A model generated the notes under the pieces. The model did no database searches. It saw only the letters and a program-made list of their open reading frames with translations, and was not told where the DNA came from. From the NCBI RefSeq assembly GCF_003286085.1, contig NW_020825288.1, forward strand, positions 5,580,001 to 5,644,000: a stretch of DNA of 64,000 nucleotides, in the 5' to 3' direction. The DNA comes from Drosophila persimilis. Its lineage: Eukaryota; Arthropoda; Insecta; Diptera; Drosophilidae. Both the position numbers and the translations under genes were made by a program. Below are positions 48,801 to 61,900 of the stretch, in pieces; within the stretch, counting starts at the first letter, position 1; each line of letters starts with the position of its first letter.

Positions 48801-49958
48801 GGATCATACGAGCTGAGCTGGTGACGCTGTGCCAAGAGTCCAGACATAGCCCCAGAACCCCAGGCAATTCCGGGTAATACGGGGCAATAAAAAGAAAATG
48901 GCAATTCTCAGACAAATGTTCATAATCGTTTATAAGCACAAAGAGAGAGAGAGAGAGACGGAGAGAGAGCACTGGGAACTCGTTAGAGGAAACAGAACGC
49001 AGCACGCATCAGGCATCACGTGGCTGCAAGGGATCGGACCGCATCGATCGCTCAAAGGTTCCTCCTATAGTGTCTCTGGGTATATTATGTCCAAGGGAAA
49101 TAGGTCAGCCACTAACGAGACAACTGGAAAACAGTAAGTAGACACTATTATTAGATTTACTGTCTCCAGATTTGTTAACTGTTCTTAGTAGTGGGCTGAT
49201 CGGCTGATCGGTTGATCGGGTGATCGAATGCGATCGGGGACCTAGTGCCCTGCACACCATCAATTAGTATCAAACTACATAGCGGATGGCTAATTATCAG
49301 AACAGCCAGTTAATAGCTAATCGTTATTATCTGCTAAGAATCAGAACTGGATGTAATTGCGTCAAGAAGTGGCTTTTAATTGCGGGCAAAACTTCATGCA
49401 TATTTATACTGGAAAAGGGCACGGGCACGGGCACGGGCACGTGTGCGTGTTCACTGTACATATAGCTCGAGTTCTGCCAGAGATTAAATAGAGTCATTTG
49501 TGGCCATTAAATATATGAAAAAACAATTTGCGAAGCTAAAGCGATCTCGAAAAGCAACGCCGAACCCACCTAACCCTCTGGCCAGAATCATTCTAACTAA
49601 CTCAAGTCGTCGGACCCCCAGTAGCACCCCCCCCCCTGTGTAAGGGGCGTGCCGGAGATAATACCTCAGTTAGGGGGTTCTTACCACAGACATGTAGACT
49701 TAATGTTCCTCCGATGTTTTTGTGTGTAGTACCCGTATTCGCGTGTTCCTCCGCTAGTGATAGTGTACGCGTAGTACCTGGGACAGAGCCGAGCTCGAGC
49801 TCGGGCCCGAGCAGAGGCTTGAATGGGGACCGGTTCACAGAAAGATTTTCGCGCTTTGGAACGAGATGCTCGCTGCTAGACACTCGGTCGGGGCTCGGTC
49901 TCGGTCTCGTTCGGGCTGGGGTCGATCCGAGCTCTGCTCCGCTCGGCCCAATAGTCCA
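45805..49958. other. Intergenic region between NPF and the CD36-family gene
   Basis: No gene is supported in 4.1 kb. Present: GGGAATGGAAATG-type and GGGGAT repeats (46,085-46,195), a CTGTTG run near 46,885-46,905, a GGGCAC array (49,421-49,441), and a GC-rich block (49,730-49,930) with GAGCTCG/GGTCTC motifs. It could hold NPF enhancers. Apparent frames are low-complexity. Confidence 0.55.
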
Positions 49959-49965
49959 TATAAAG
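49959..49965 (+). promoter_or_regulatory. TATA box, possible distal promoter of the CD36-family gene
   Basis: CATATAAAGG follows a GC-rich block; the start is expected near 49,990 (GCATTAAG). It lies 710 bp above the first coding exon. Confidence 0.4.
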
Positions 49966-50618
49966 GTCCCCACTGCAGTCTAGATCGCCGCATTAAGTTG
50001 TCAAAATCTGTGGGAATAGGAAGTGCGTGACAGTCGATTCAAAACAAAACACATCACAACTTAACAACAGCGACAGCGACAGCGAAAGCCTAGCAACGGA
50101 TCATTCTAACCCTCGTAGAAAGAATAAAGTATCAGCTTAGACGGGATCCGAAACGGAACAAAACGGATCAGATCAGATCGGATCGGGACATTCGATGTGC
50201 AGTGAAGTCAAGTGGAAAATAGCCAGGAATAATTAATTTTGTATAACGACAAGTTTACTGCCGTTTAATGCACAGAGCCGCCTAGTTGTTAAATTCAACT
50301 ATTATTTTTATGATATATGAAAATCAGAACAAATTAATACGCTGCAGGGGCCATGCAAATTGATCCCCCTGATCGGTAACGGCATAGGAATCGGAATTTT
50401 AATCTGAATCAATCTCAATCAAAAAGCTGGATCGGCAGACCTGTTAATAGTTTAATTTGCGGCCATAAATAATAACACAAAGATTAATTGATTTTCGTCA
50501 TAAATCAGTAAATAACCAATCAATTTCCAAGCGGTTGCGATATCCATACCGAAACCGCCCCCCGCCCGATCCAAAGCAAAGCAAAGCCGTTCCTTTCCTT
50601 TCCATCAAGTGCAATCAG

Positions 50619-50651
50619 TATAAGAAAAGTAACATAAATCCGGTCGGTCAG
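50619..50651 (+). promoter_or_regulatory. TATA + Inr, proximal promoter of the CD36-family gene
   Basis: GTATAAGAAAAG has its first T at 50,619, and TCAGAG has A+1 at 50,650, a 31-bp spacing that is ideal. It would leave a 25-nt leader before the ATG at 50,675. Confidence 0.5.
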
Positions 50652-50674
50652 AGACACATTTTCAAAGTGCTGAA

Positions 50675-53358
50675 ATGAAACTATTTACCAACAAAAACCA
50701 GCGCAATGCAAGTGAGTATAACCCAAAATAGCCAAAACGACGGCTCTCGACGGTCTTAATTAAGCCATGCGACCGTTGTCCACATTGGTCAAAGCCAAAG
50801 ACCCATAAAAGCTAACAATTCGAACCGCCTTTTAACCAACCAAGGGAGCAGCAAGCAGCAAGCAGCCAGCAGCCAGCAAGCCAGCCCCCACGCGATCGTA
50901 AAAACGTCAGCAAAAAGCGAACAAAATCTTGCACAAAACTGCTCAAATTGCTTAGATTGCTAAAACTGAAACTGAAACTAAAATGTAGTACGGATTGTGC
51001 AAAGTTTTAAACGTCTGTGCATGCTAATCAAGCAGATCTCTCAAGTGTTTGAAATGTCTAGCAATCTCACTCAAGTACTCTCAAGTAGATATCCAGATTC
51101 CCAGATTCCCATATTCCCAGGGGGTAACGATTTATTAGCACCTTCTGAGATAGTTCTAATGTAAATTGTACACACATACATAGAAATGTGCACATGTAGT
51201 GTGGCAGGTCCGTTGACCAAATTATTTGACAGCTGGCACACGCTCAAATATTTATTTGAATTTATGTTCGATTGGCGGGATGGGCGGGCCAGCTCCAGCT
51301 TTGTTATAACGAGCAGGCTAAAGTCCGAGCCGAGAATGTTTTGCATTCAGATTAGCCAAAAATAGAATCTGTGAATTAATTAATTGCTTTAAAACAAACA
51401 AACGTAAATTGTATTAATTATTGCTTTCTAGGGCTATTGTTTGTCACAGCTTCCCAATACAACAATAGTTCTCTTCTCGGCCAAGGCTAATAGCTTAATA
51501 TCAAAGCCAGAAAAAAGGGCAAATCAAAGCTTCCAATTTGCATGACAACAACCAATGAATGAAGCTTCGAGCCACCAAGGGCGTACCATAGGGTTCTACT
51601 GGTACACATTGTTGACCAGACCAGACCAGAGCAGACCAGAGACCAGAGACCATTCAATCTCATATTGTACGATTATATAGGCTTAATTCATATTCATTAT
51701 ACGATAGTCCGTTTATAATAGCTGTCATATACTTGCACTTGTACTTGTACTTATACTTGTACGTAGATGCTAAACCGTTTAGGCAAAGGCATTGAAAATA
51801 AACTGATTCCAAAGTTTAGTCTTCATCCGTACGTGTATGTGTATTAACGGATCTATCTGGACGGTAATGCAATTAAGTTTGAATAAATTAAGATTTGAAA
51901 TGAAATCGGTTGTGACTGAAAATGTCACGTATTACCTTACCATGAAGTTCGATGATTTCAATCAACATAAACACGGTGGGAAAACTGAAGGTGAACCGCG
52001 GCGATGATTGCCATTGCCCAGCGAGATTGACCTGATAATATGATCACATTGTATTGTAAGTACACATATTTCCAGACCAATACCAGGCCAGGCATCAGAC
52101 GATCACAAAGTCGATCCCTTGAAATCATTCAACTTTCTGACCGGGCCGGGATGGGATGGGACGTGGGGCATGACTTGCACTTGCACTGCTCTTAGAAATT
52201 CCTAAGAACAAATTAACTAATTTACCCAGAGCTCTCATAATAAATCAATACAATCTACAACTCAATGCCCGCTTAACAATGCAAATAACAGCTATTGTAC
52301 AAGCATTAACAATGGCAAAAACATCACACATCGAACAGCTAGAGCTATAGCCCCAGCAGCAACAATGTACAATATGGATATAGAGTATGTATGTATATAG
52401 AGTACAACTATCCGTTTCAAAGGCGTACCGTATACAAATCGTACAAATCGGATCAGGCTGAGAGCGATCGGATTGGGGAAGTTGTAAAACTGCTTATATT
52501 ACATATTTACTTTTCCTTATTGGCAGTCATCTAATTGTCAGCGAGACTTTGACTGCGACTATTTAAGGGTTTTGGGTTTTTCGGGTTTTGGTGATGATTA
52601 AAAGCAAATAGCAACAACTACAGGATTAATCATTAGCTAAACACAGCCAAACAGGCAAACAAACATCGTCATACGACAGAGCAAAAAGCTAACAAAACCA
52701 ACGGAACGATCGGCACAAGCCAGAGACCAGTCGAATGAATCTCCAGTGCGAAGCGAGCGTATCTTGTGGATACACGAGCGCGAATCTCGCCTGGCTGGCT
52801 AGTCGACTAGGCCCGACTCGAACTCGATCCGGCGGCTAGCGCATATTTGCCTAATTTATTGTCGTTTGACGGAAGTCACACACTCGGAATCGGACTCGGA
52901 CACGCACGCACACCCGTGCAAGTGAGCACTCGGGCTCACACGCTCTTGAAGGTGGCTCTAACACATTGACGTTCGGTTCGGCGACCATCTGTCAGAAACA
53001 AAACATATTCATTCTTGACATTTGTGGGTCATACTCAGACCCTTCCGCTGTCCGTCGCCGATCTTTGACTCAACATCGGAACAAAAACAGACAAAAGCAA
53101 AAGCAAAAAAAAAAACCCAAAAATCTCCATCCATCCGTCCGTAAGTCTGTGTGCATTTCAAGACAGTTTTAATTTTCAGGTTTTTATTTGTATACTAACC
53201 GGCAAATTGCATCGAACTTGAACTTCAGACCGCTGCAGAGGCAATGCCAGACGGCAGCAGCTCATACTTAGTAACTGATATATCTGTACGGTATGCCTCA
53301 TGGCGCCTCACTCTGACTGATATTGAGCCGAGGCTTGCTGTTGCTGCTTTTCCCACTC

Positions 53359-53399
<41 letters not shown>

Positions 53400-56300
53400 T
53401 GTTGGCTGAAACAAGTTCAGAGCGGAGCGCACACTGAAATCAGCTGGCGCTGGTGTGCGATCAAGACAAGCGTCGTCTTTCATTCATACCATAGTGACGC
53501 CGGAGCCGAGCCGAGCTGAGCTGAGCTGATGATGCTGATGTTGATGTTGATGTGGTTAGGTCTCGTGTTCGACAATCTTTCAAATTGTCATCGTCGCTTC
53601 GGCTTTGGCCACTGCTTTGGCAATGCAATTGTTGCATAATGCCACACTCTTCGCATTTATCTATCTATCAATGGAGATTTGTTGGGGTTTTGCTTTTTTT
53701 GGTTTTTGGCTTTGGTCTTTCCATTGCACCAGAATAATTTGCGACTCTTTGTCTGCGGCTTAATTTATGGATGTGGCCATTGATATCGGAAATTTCTGCT
53801 GTCACGCTCAAGGCAAGGATATGTATGAGAGGCATAGAGCCTATGTTTCCTCTCTCAACGAAATCGCAAAATATTTTATTTAAATGTATTACTGGTTTTA
53901 TTCGAACCTTTGAGGCGGTCGGTCGCCATGTCGCATCGCGGTTTGTTTTGATTGTGAAATCTTGAACCTATTTCTGACACCAAAGTTGACACCAAAGCAA
54001 AATTGTTAATGTGTTTATGCTGTTTGCCTCTCAGTATCAGTCTCCCAAGTCTCTCCGTGGAGATTGTGCTATTTGGAATTTAGCTAGGGGCTTGTTAGCC
54101 AGTTAGCCAGTTAGCCAGTTCATTGATCTTGGCAGGTGCCTGGTTTCCGTTCCTATTTCATTAGAAATGTCTATTATTTGGGCAACAATTCATGTTCGTT
54201 TCTCTGATATATGGGCTAAGATTTCGCATTTGATTAATGAACGCACGCAGGCCACCGAAAGTGATCTTCAATGAACGAACAAACGGCCATGATCGCTGGA
54301 AATCGGCCACATGAGTAGTGATGAGTAGTGAGTGTTGGTGGGGTGTGACCATAGTCTGGATTAGGCCCAGACTGGATGCCAGGCCAGGGCACGGCTCGAG
54401 TGCGGAAGTGAAATAAGTATCAAGTGTGCAAAGACAATAATCTTTAAGGAAGGTGACACGCTTTGAAGCCGAGAATAACGAGTTCGTAAAGTCGTAAAGT
54501 CGTAAAGTGAGTGATTTCACTTGAAGTTAATATGAAATCTGAAATATGTGCAGCATAGATTGATATGTTGCGATCTGATCGGATCGCCTTGCCTTGCCCG
54601 TCTTCCCCTCTTCCGTGCTTTTAATATTCTAAACAAGGCCAAAGAAACCCGCTTTCGAGGCTTTTCCTATAGGAATAAACAACCAGTCAAGTAGTTGTCC
54701 CTTCCCATTCCTCTTTTCCTGGAACTATTTAATCGAAGAACGTTCATTGAACCGTCCATCGATTTTCGGGCATCGTCATCGTCTGGCTGCGTCATTGTTT
54801 TGCCTGTGTTTTGGTTCCTGCTCTTGCTCCTGCCATTGAGGTAGGTCGCAGATCTTTGCCCCGAAATGCAGCCTCGGTGAAGGTCAATAGCATGATGGAC
54901 AGGCGCACGCGATACGTATCGCCGAACTGGAACTGGAACTGTGGCAAAGGCAAACCAGTTGCACTTCAACCGCTGTTGCATGACTACTCGTTCAACTATA
55001 ACTCACCTGCTGATCTAATTTATTGCAGAGCTGCTGCGATGTGCTGCACTCGGAATGACCCTGTTGTTCTTTGGGTCGCTCATTCTGGTATCGGACCCGG
55101 TGCAGAGTATCTTGGATGTGGTGAGTCTCGTGGTACTACTGCTCACTACTAATATCCTGACTAATCATGGCCTAATACGCTACGCAGCAATTGAACCTGA
55201 AGCCCGGCAGTTTGCTCTACCTTTTGTGGCTCGATCCCCCCATCGATGTGTACATCAATGTCTACATGTTCAACTATACCAATGTGGACGCCTTCACGGA
55301 CGGCATCGACACCAAGCTGAAGCTCGATGAGGTCGGCCCATATGTGTACAAGGAGGTGCTCACGAACCACAACATAACCCTGAACGAGGCCAACAACACG
55401 ATATCCTATTCGCCGCGACGTGAGTACATCTTTGTGCCGGAGCGATCCGTGGGCGATCCGAAGGTCGATCACATTCGAGCACCCAACATTCCCTTGATGG
55501 GAGTGACCACCCTGGCCTCCAGCCTCTCGGTGTTTGCCTCGCTCGGGTTAAGTGCTGTTGCCAAGCGTCTGAACGCTCAACCTATGCTGGAGATGAGTGT
55601 CCACGAGTACATGTGGGGCTACGAAGATCATTTGGTCGAGCTGGCTGCCAAGTTTGTCCCCAGTTGGATTGATTTCGCCAGCTTCGGCATCATGGAAAAG
55701 GTCAATATCCCGTCCTCCTATAGCTTTCTCACAGGGAAACTGATTTCTGTATCTGTTTGTGTTGTGTTTTTCAGCTTTTCCGTGAGGGAAACGAGAGCAA
55801 TGTGGTCAATATGAATTTGCCAGAGCTCAAGGATAAATATGGCGTTAAGCTACCCGGCTCTCCGCGTGGCTATACGCTGGACAGCATCAATGGAGAACGC
55901 GGATTCACGCGCTGGGAGTACGATGAGCAGACCAAGTGAGTGCCATGTCCATAGATCCATATAGAAACGAACTATAACTATATCTTTTGGCAGTGGGACG
56001 ATGTGCAATCGCATTTGGGGCAGCCACGATGCCACTCTCTTCCCGCGTGATATAAACGAGAAGGACGCCTTCTATCTGTATCGCCGAACCTTCTGCCGTA
56101 AGCTGCCGCTGAAGTTCAATAGCACCCGGACGTACAACGGCATCGATGGGTACGAGTTTGTGATGGAGCCGGATGTCTTCGACAGTGAGCTGGGAAACCC
56201 AAATTCCTCGTGCTTCTGCAAGAACAATCGCTGCCTAAAGAAGGGCGTCGGCAGCGTCTCGCCTTGCTACTACAGTAAGCACTCATACTAATGGATGTAA

Positions 56301-56997
56301 GCTACTTCGATTACAACTCTCTTGTCTCTCTCTTGCCTAGACATTCCACTGGCCATCACCTATCCTCATTTCATGCATGGCGATCCTAGCCTTCTGGAAC
56401 CATTCGAGGGTCTCCAACCGGACGAGTCCCGCTTCAGCTCTGTCTTCGTGGTGCAACCAGTAAGTGTCATAGAGAACCTTTCTTTCTGCGCCGTCTGACT
56501 GCAACCATTTTCCCTTCCTTCCATTCCAGCAACTGGGAGCTCCCATGCAGGGCACACATCTGCGACTGCAGGCCAATCAGGTGGTGGGTAAAGTGAACTT
56601 CAACAGCCTAATGGAACCCTTCGAGGATATGGTGCTGCCGCTGCTATGGGTCGATCTCAACATCGATGTGCTCTCCTTCAGCCTGCGGATGCTCATTCAT
56701 GGAATCAAATGGGGCTTCCATCTGCTCCAGTGGACCGCCGCCCTGGGAATGCTGCTGGCCGGCGTTTACCAATTGTGTTCGGCTCTAATGGTTTGCTTCT
56801 GGCCCTCAGTCCACCAGCAGCAGTTCCTGAAGGTGGAGCAGGCCGAGAAGGGAGGTCGGCCTGGAAGTCTGACTCTAGCGGTGGCGACACTCCGCCAATC
56901 CTCGGTTGTGGCGTCGCTGCAGATGGCGCAGGAGCAGGAGGAGCAGCATCTGCTGTCCAGCGGCAGTAGTATTAAGCCCAATTTGCCAGACGCTTAG
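50675..56997 (+). CDS. CD36/SR-B family scavenger receptor (7 coding exons, 556 aa)
   Basis: Exons: 50,675-50,711; 55,029-55,120; 55,188-55,700; 55,775-55,935; 55,994-56,274; 56,341-56,459; 56,530-56,997. The first exon (MKLFTNKNQRNA) was placed 4.3 kb upstream because its phase-1 GTGAGT donor joins exactly to the membrane exon (LLRCAALGMTLLFFGSLILV). CD36-family marks: an N-terminal helix (about 14-36), VYMFNYTN, GPYVYKE, the ectodomain cysteines (FCRKL, SSCFCKNNRC, PCYY), YPHFMHGDP, GTHLRLQANQ and a second helix near the C-terminus (LLQWTAALGMLLAGVYQLC). A cytoplasmic tail of about 60 residues is longer than usual. CD36 proteins bind and transfer lipids or lipoproteins. The donor of exon 3 is GTCAAT, a poor match, but frame and family demand the junction. 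I recall a D. melanogaster CD36 gene, CG10345, in this chromosome region; unproven. Confidence 0.88.
50712..55028 (+). other. First intron of the CD36-family gene
   Basis: A 4.3-kb intron. It contains a (CTG)12-like run at 53,361-53,403, GTCGTAAA repeats near 54,485-54,508 and TTAGCCAG repeats near 54,093-54,120. A GC-rich stretch (52,740-52,960) ends with GCAA|GTGAGC and might be an alternative 5' exon; no in-frame ATG supports it. Otherwise nothing is recognised. Confidence 0.5.
53361..53403. repeat. (CTG)n trinucleotide repeat
   Basis: Twelve or so CTG units ending TTGCTGTTG. It generates poly-Cys, poly-Ala and related artefact frames. Confidence 0.95.
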
Positions 56998-57262
56998 GCT
57001 TTCTAGAACTCAAGAAGGGATGATCCAAGGCGAAACTTGGGACGCCCACTGTGATATTATGAGTTAAGATTCGGTGTAAATTATTTGTGCTAATTGGAAA
57101 CAACTTAGGGAACATTCTATGCTTACGTAATAGTTAACGATAACGATAACGCTAGGGGTACAGTTACTTGTAGCGTATGCAATGTACAGTTGAGTTGTCC
57201 TCTCGATAAATACAGGTCGATAGCTATGTAGTCGTTGATCGGTGATTTATCCTTTTGATCGG

Positions 57263-58697
57263 TTAATGAGAGGCAATTGTGTCTTCTATCCACTTCATGT
57301 AGAACGATGTGCGAGTGTAAACATCCGGGAAGCCCTCCAGGGCACAGCCCGACCCAAAAGAGGTGACCCCGACCAATATCCAGGGTCCATTGTGGCTGAG
57401 GCGACACTGCAGCGGTCCACCGGAGTCGCCAACACAAGTACCACCCTCACCGTTCAGCTTGCCGGCGCACAGATGGCCGCCATGGATGTTAACAAAGCTG
57501 CCGTAGGCATCTTTGCACCTGGAAGTGTCGTATTGCATAAGTGGTGACCCATCATCCAGTAGGAGGAGGCTCAACAACTCACCTGCCATTCTGGTGTAAA
57601 GGAACTTGCGTCTTCAGCAGCTGGCTGGACAAATCACCACTGATGTTGGCCTTGCCCCAGCCGGTGGCCACACAGTCAACGAAGGCCATCTCGCGCGGGT
57701 CGCTGTCCCCGCCGTTCGGCTTGAGATATTTCTGTTCAACAGAGTCTCCAATAGGCCTTGGGTCCAGCTTCATCAGCTTGTCGTTGCGCCGTCGCGTGCG
57801 CTTCAGGCTGCGCGGGGAGGAGCGCTGTGCAAGAGCCTGGCGCATCCGACTTAGGATCTTCATGTTCATGAGCTCCCTCATGCTGGGGGAAGTCACATTC
57901 CGGTAGCGCCGTCGACTCTGGACGCTGCGCAGAAAGTTATCTATCTTCTCGGGCACATCCTCCAGCTCCAGCTGCTGGCTAAGCACATCCTCTGACGTTG
58001 TGGCTGGGGCGGTCAGAGCCGAATCATCCTGCGACTCGGTCAGCATGAAGGGCAGACAAATGCGTCGAATGTTGGAGGCCCGAGCGAGATCTGCCGGCTT
58101 GGAGAGCTTCATGAGCACCACGTCGTGCCGAAAGTTGTGATAGCGATGATGCATCACAATCTTCTCGACGGGTATGCGCTGCTCATTGCCCGACTCCACA
58201 TCCCGATCGTGCTCGCCCAGAACCACGGTCCACAGCGGAGGAATGGGAAGGTTAAAGAGATCGCTGAGGAGGAATCAGCATCAGATTAGCACCTACGAGC
58301 GGACGGCTTGTACCATCCTACTTACTTGTGCACGCAATGGGCGGCAGACAGTATCCAGTACTGATGGATGAGAACGGCTCCGCACCAGTGCCCCAGGAAG
58401 CCCAGTGACGGATGCAGTAGCTCCAGCGATGCCTGCCAGGGAAACTGGCCTTCGTTCGTCGTCGCACCAGAAATGATCCGAGGTCCTCGCCGCGACGACG
58501 GACGACAGCCGCAGTCTATGGAAGTGGAAGTGGAAGGAAACGGAGGCTTAAAGTTTTCCGTACTCCGATGGCGTACCGGACTTACCTGTCTCGAACTGCC
58601 GGGAGCTGCTGGGGAACAGCAGCAGCAGCAGCAGCAAGGCCAGGGCCAGGGCGTTCGCCAGCGTTCGAGGCGGTGACGATTGCTGTGATTGCTTCAT
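57263..58697 (-). CDS. Secreted trypsin-like serine protease with long basic insertion (4 exons, 412 aa)
   Basis: Exons: 58,697-58,586; 58,515-58,326; 58,263-57,583; 57,518-57,263. The signal peptide is rich in Leu (ALALALLLLLLLF). After a short pro-region with DCGCRP, the activation site is R|IISG. The catalytic triad is complete: SAAHC, RHDVVLMKL and GDSGGP. There is no clip domain. A segment of about 120 residues lies between RRICLPF and FVDCVATGWGK, about 105 longer than usual; it is rich in Arg/Lys (SRRRYR, KRTRRRNDK) and could be cut by proteases. The residue before TCVGDSGG at the S1 base is Gly (position 189 in chymotrypsin numbering), and FPDVYT puts Asp at 226, the reverse of trypsin. 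Convergent with the CD36 gene, 265 bp apart. The biological role is unknown. Confidence 0.87.
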
Positions 58698-58971
58698 CTT
58701 GGTCGGTCGCTGCCTGCTCCTCGGGGCAGCTGCCTCAGCTGCTCATCGTCCGCATGACTGACCCTCAGCAGCAGCCAGATGTCTTTGTCTTTGTCTTGAG
58801 TCTTTCTGTATCCTGATGATGCTGCTGGTGTCGACTGTCGACTGTCCAGATGCTTTTCACTTTCACGCTCGCAGTCAAATGAGCTGAGCGGAGCAGAGCA
58901 GAGCAGAGCAGAGCTGAGGGTGGCGGGTTCAGGTTCAGGGGGTGCCACGAGAGGTTGACTTCGACTGGCTT

Positions 58972-58978
58972 CTTTATA
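58972..58978 (-). promoter_or_regulatory. TATA box of the serine protease gene
   Basis: Minus-strand TATAAAG; the start is expected near 58,947, giving a leader of about 250 nt that includes GAGCA repeats (58,888-58,915 in plus coordinates). Confidence 0.55.
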
Positions 58979-61900
58979 AGTCTGCACTCACGGCTTGGCC
59001 CAGACCTTTTTAATGGCTTAAATATAATAATTTAAGAGGTTTCCCAGCTCCGTTTTGGCTTTTCTCTTCACGACTGCGCATTAATTAGTAGTTCGCAAGC
59101 TTGAGCTGGGCGTCGTCCGCATCGCCAAATTGCGCGAAGCAGAAGCAGAAGTAGAAAGGGGAAGTGTCAGTGGCAGTGGCAGCTGGAACCAGAAGCTGGT
59201 CTCCACTCCACTCTCGATTATATAATGGCCCCAACTAACTGTTGGGCGCCCTGCGGCTGCTCAATATTAACGGTTGTTCGTCTACTTCGGCTGTCTTTTC
59301 GTTTTCGTTTTCGATGAGCGCGTGCGCGACGGCCTGCCTGAGTTTGTGCGGATTTTGTGGCGGATGGCGGATGGCGACGCTGCGAATGTGAATCGCTTGG
59401 GACGAGCGCCAAAATGCAACTGTGCTCTGCTCGGGTTTGCCAGCAAACATTTACCGTTTCGTTTACAGAGATGGATGCTGCGCAGTCGGCGCTGGCAGCG
59501 AGCATCGCTGTAGTGTTGCATGCCCCCGCCAGTTACAACAAAGGCGAAGCCAACGAAAGTGAAAAGGCAGCGGTGCGGTGCGGTGCGCGGTGCAGATCGG
59601 AGAGGGGCACCAACCACATAGATGATGGTTAGTTGAGATTGAAAAAGGGTAAGTTGGCCTGGTCCGACACTCGGATATCATTCACAGCGGAGAAAAAGCT
59701 TTTTCTGTGGGCGTGGATGTGGAGAAGCAGTTGTGGAAATGTTGTGATAAGTATAATTTGAAAAAAATGAGGTCGCATTTGGCATTTTGTCATATCTGCT
59801 TAGGTATGCATACGAGATGGGGGCAATGTGCGCTAAATATTGATGAATTTGAATTGGAATTGCTTCTCAATATTAGAATAAGCCTAATGGATATACGCGA
59901 TTGTTAGATAAGGGCACAGTCTTGGTCAACTTAACATTCGTCATGTTGTTTACGAGTCGAGAGAAATTACCCTTCAGCCAATTATATGTAAACCTCATTT
60001 AAATGCGAACCGAGTTCGTTGAGGTGTTCTTATATTATAGTAAGTCGATCAATATTTCAGCTGCTGTTACATATAGGACCTGAACCTGATCTGTTTCACT
60101 CTGCTTACCGTGCATTACTTGCGGGGACGAATGCCACAATACATGTATGTCATTGTGGCATTTGGAGTACATTTTTTGTCCCTACCCCGATCATGGCTAA
60201 ATAAGTGATTAGCAAGCAACTATTCAACGCCTGCTTCAATGTAAGATGTCAAGCGATTAGTTTAATTGCGATTAACTTAAAATATGCGCATAATAAGGCG
60301 ATATGGCTTCCTCCCGTCGACTGTGAATGATTCGGCGTGCGGCTGACTGCCCAGCGTGCGACGGCTGCCTCGCCGAGTGCCAGTGAGTGAGTGAGAATGA
60401 GTGAGGGAGAGAGAGCGAGCATCCCAAAGCCATAGCCATAGCCAGGTGAGTGAGTGCGAGTTACTTTCGTTTTCATTACGCGATGAAGGCAGCAGCAACA
60501 GCAACAGCAGCAGCAGCGACCGACTTGAATTCCGTGTTGATGCACAAACCCATAAGTCATGTTGCTTGTTGGTGCAACTGCCACAGCCGCAGCCACAGCC
60601 CCAGCAGAAAAACCAACACAAAGCCAATGGGGAAGTTGTTAATGCAACATCGGCAACACCAACAACATAACTGCACTAGCAGCAGCAGCAGCGGCAGCAA
60701 CATCAACAGCAGGGGGAAGTTTGTTTGTGCAGCCGATTGATCATTTAAGCCAAGACGCTGGCTGGCGAGCTGCTCTTGGCCAGCAGCCTGTCAATTTGTG
60801 GTGGTGGTGGGCGTTGGCATTTGCCCAATGTTGGTTGTGGTTGTTGTTATTGCTGTTCAATTAACAGGCGCCGTGTTGTACACGTACGAGGTTGACGATG
60901 ACGAACGAAGTTTGCTGACTGACGCCGCCGGATAATCAAAAGAAAATAACAAAATCTGAAATCTGAAATCGCTTGCCCAATCCAACCCAAAAATCAAGAC
61001 AGCTTGAAGAAAAGTTCCTCGCTCCCGCTCCGTGTCTGGTGGGAACGGAACTTTCCAGCGAAACTGCGCAAAAAATTGAAATATACAAACAGATTTAATT
61101 GAAATAAAATACAATTTTACGCATGTACTCCAATGCGATGACAATCGACGGAAGCGTTGCGGGTCAGAGCCAGGCCTCGGCAACGGCTACGGCAACGGCA
61201 ACGGACGGACAAATTAGTCAAGCCAGACAAAGTGGGCACGTAGATCGATCTCTGGGAGAAATCGAAGTTCGGGACCTTGAATGCTGCTGAGTGGTGCATG
61301 GGCTGCAATTTCTCTACTGCCGCTGTTGCTGCTGCTGCCGCCTCTCTTCTGATGTTATTCAATTGCAATTGCATCATTGCAGCAAGATGTGGCCGGCGAT
61401 CGGCAATCAGCTGCTGGCCAGCCAGCGGATGCTCTCAGCTGGAGTTCGAGAAACTCAACAATTAGACAAATGGTTGGATAGTTGGACAACACTTCACTGC
61501 TGCGTCACAGCTGATCGATATCAGGCTGCTGCATTTGCATGCCAGCAGCAGCAGCAGCAACTACATTGTGGCGTATCTTAAAGATGCGCGCATTACATTA
61601 CCAACGAACGTCAGTGCCAGTGGCAGTGGTATGGGGCAGTGGCAACAGGCGCTTTCCACCCGACTGACGATCAGATGAAAACGAAAGTGCCTGCCTCAAG
61701 TGGTTGCCCAGCAGCTGCTGTGTTGTATACTTGACTCGCACGTTTCCAAGCTGCTGATGCTGCCGCTTCGGATGGTGCTCAAATTTATCTACTGGTGTTG
61801 GTGGTGCTGCTGCAGCCTGGGCTGTTGCTGTTGCCGTTTCCTGTATATCCAAGTTTATGCTTACCGCCGTTGCCACTGACAGTGGCAATGGCAATGGCAA

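Noticed and set aside
49602-49983. Overlapping frames on both strands in the GC-rich block
   Set aside because: They run through the distal TATA box and arise from GC-rich repeats (GAGCTCG, GGTCTC).
53244-53519. Frames through the CTG repeat (poly-Cys / poly-Ala)
   Set aside because: Produced by the trinucleotide tract inside the CD36-gene intron.
60401-60740. Gln/Ser/Ala-rich frames of about 90 codons
   Set aside because: CAG-repeat composition in three overlapping frames; no splice context to judge them as exons.
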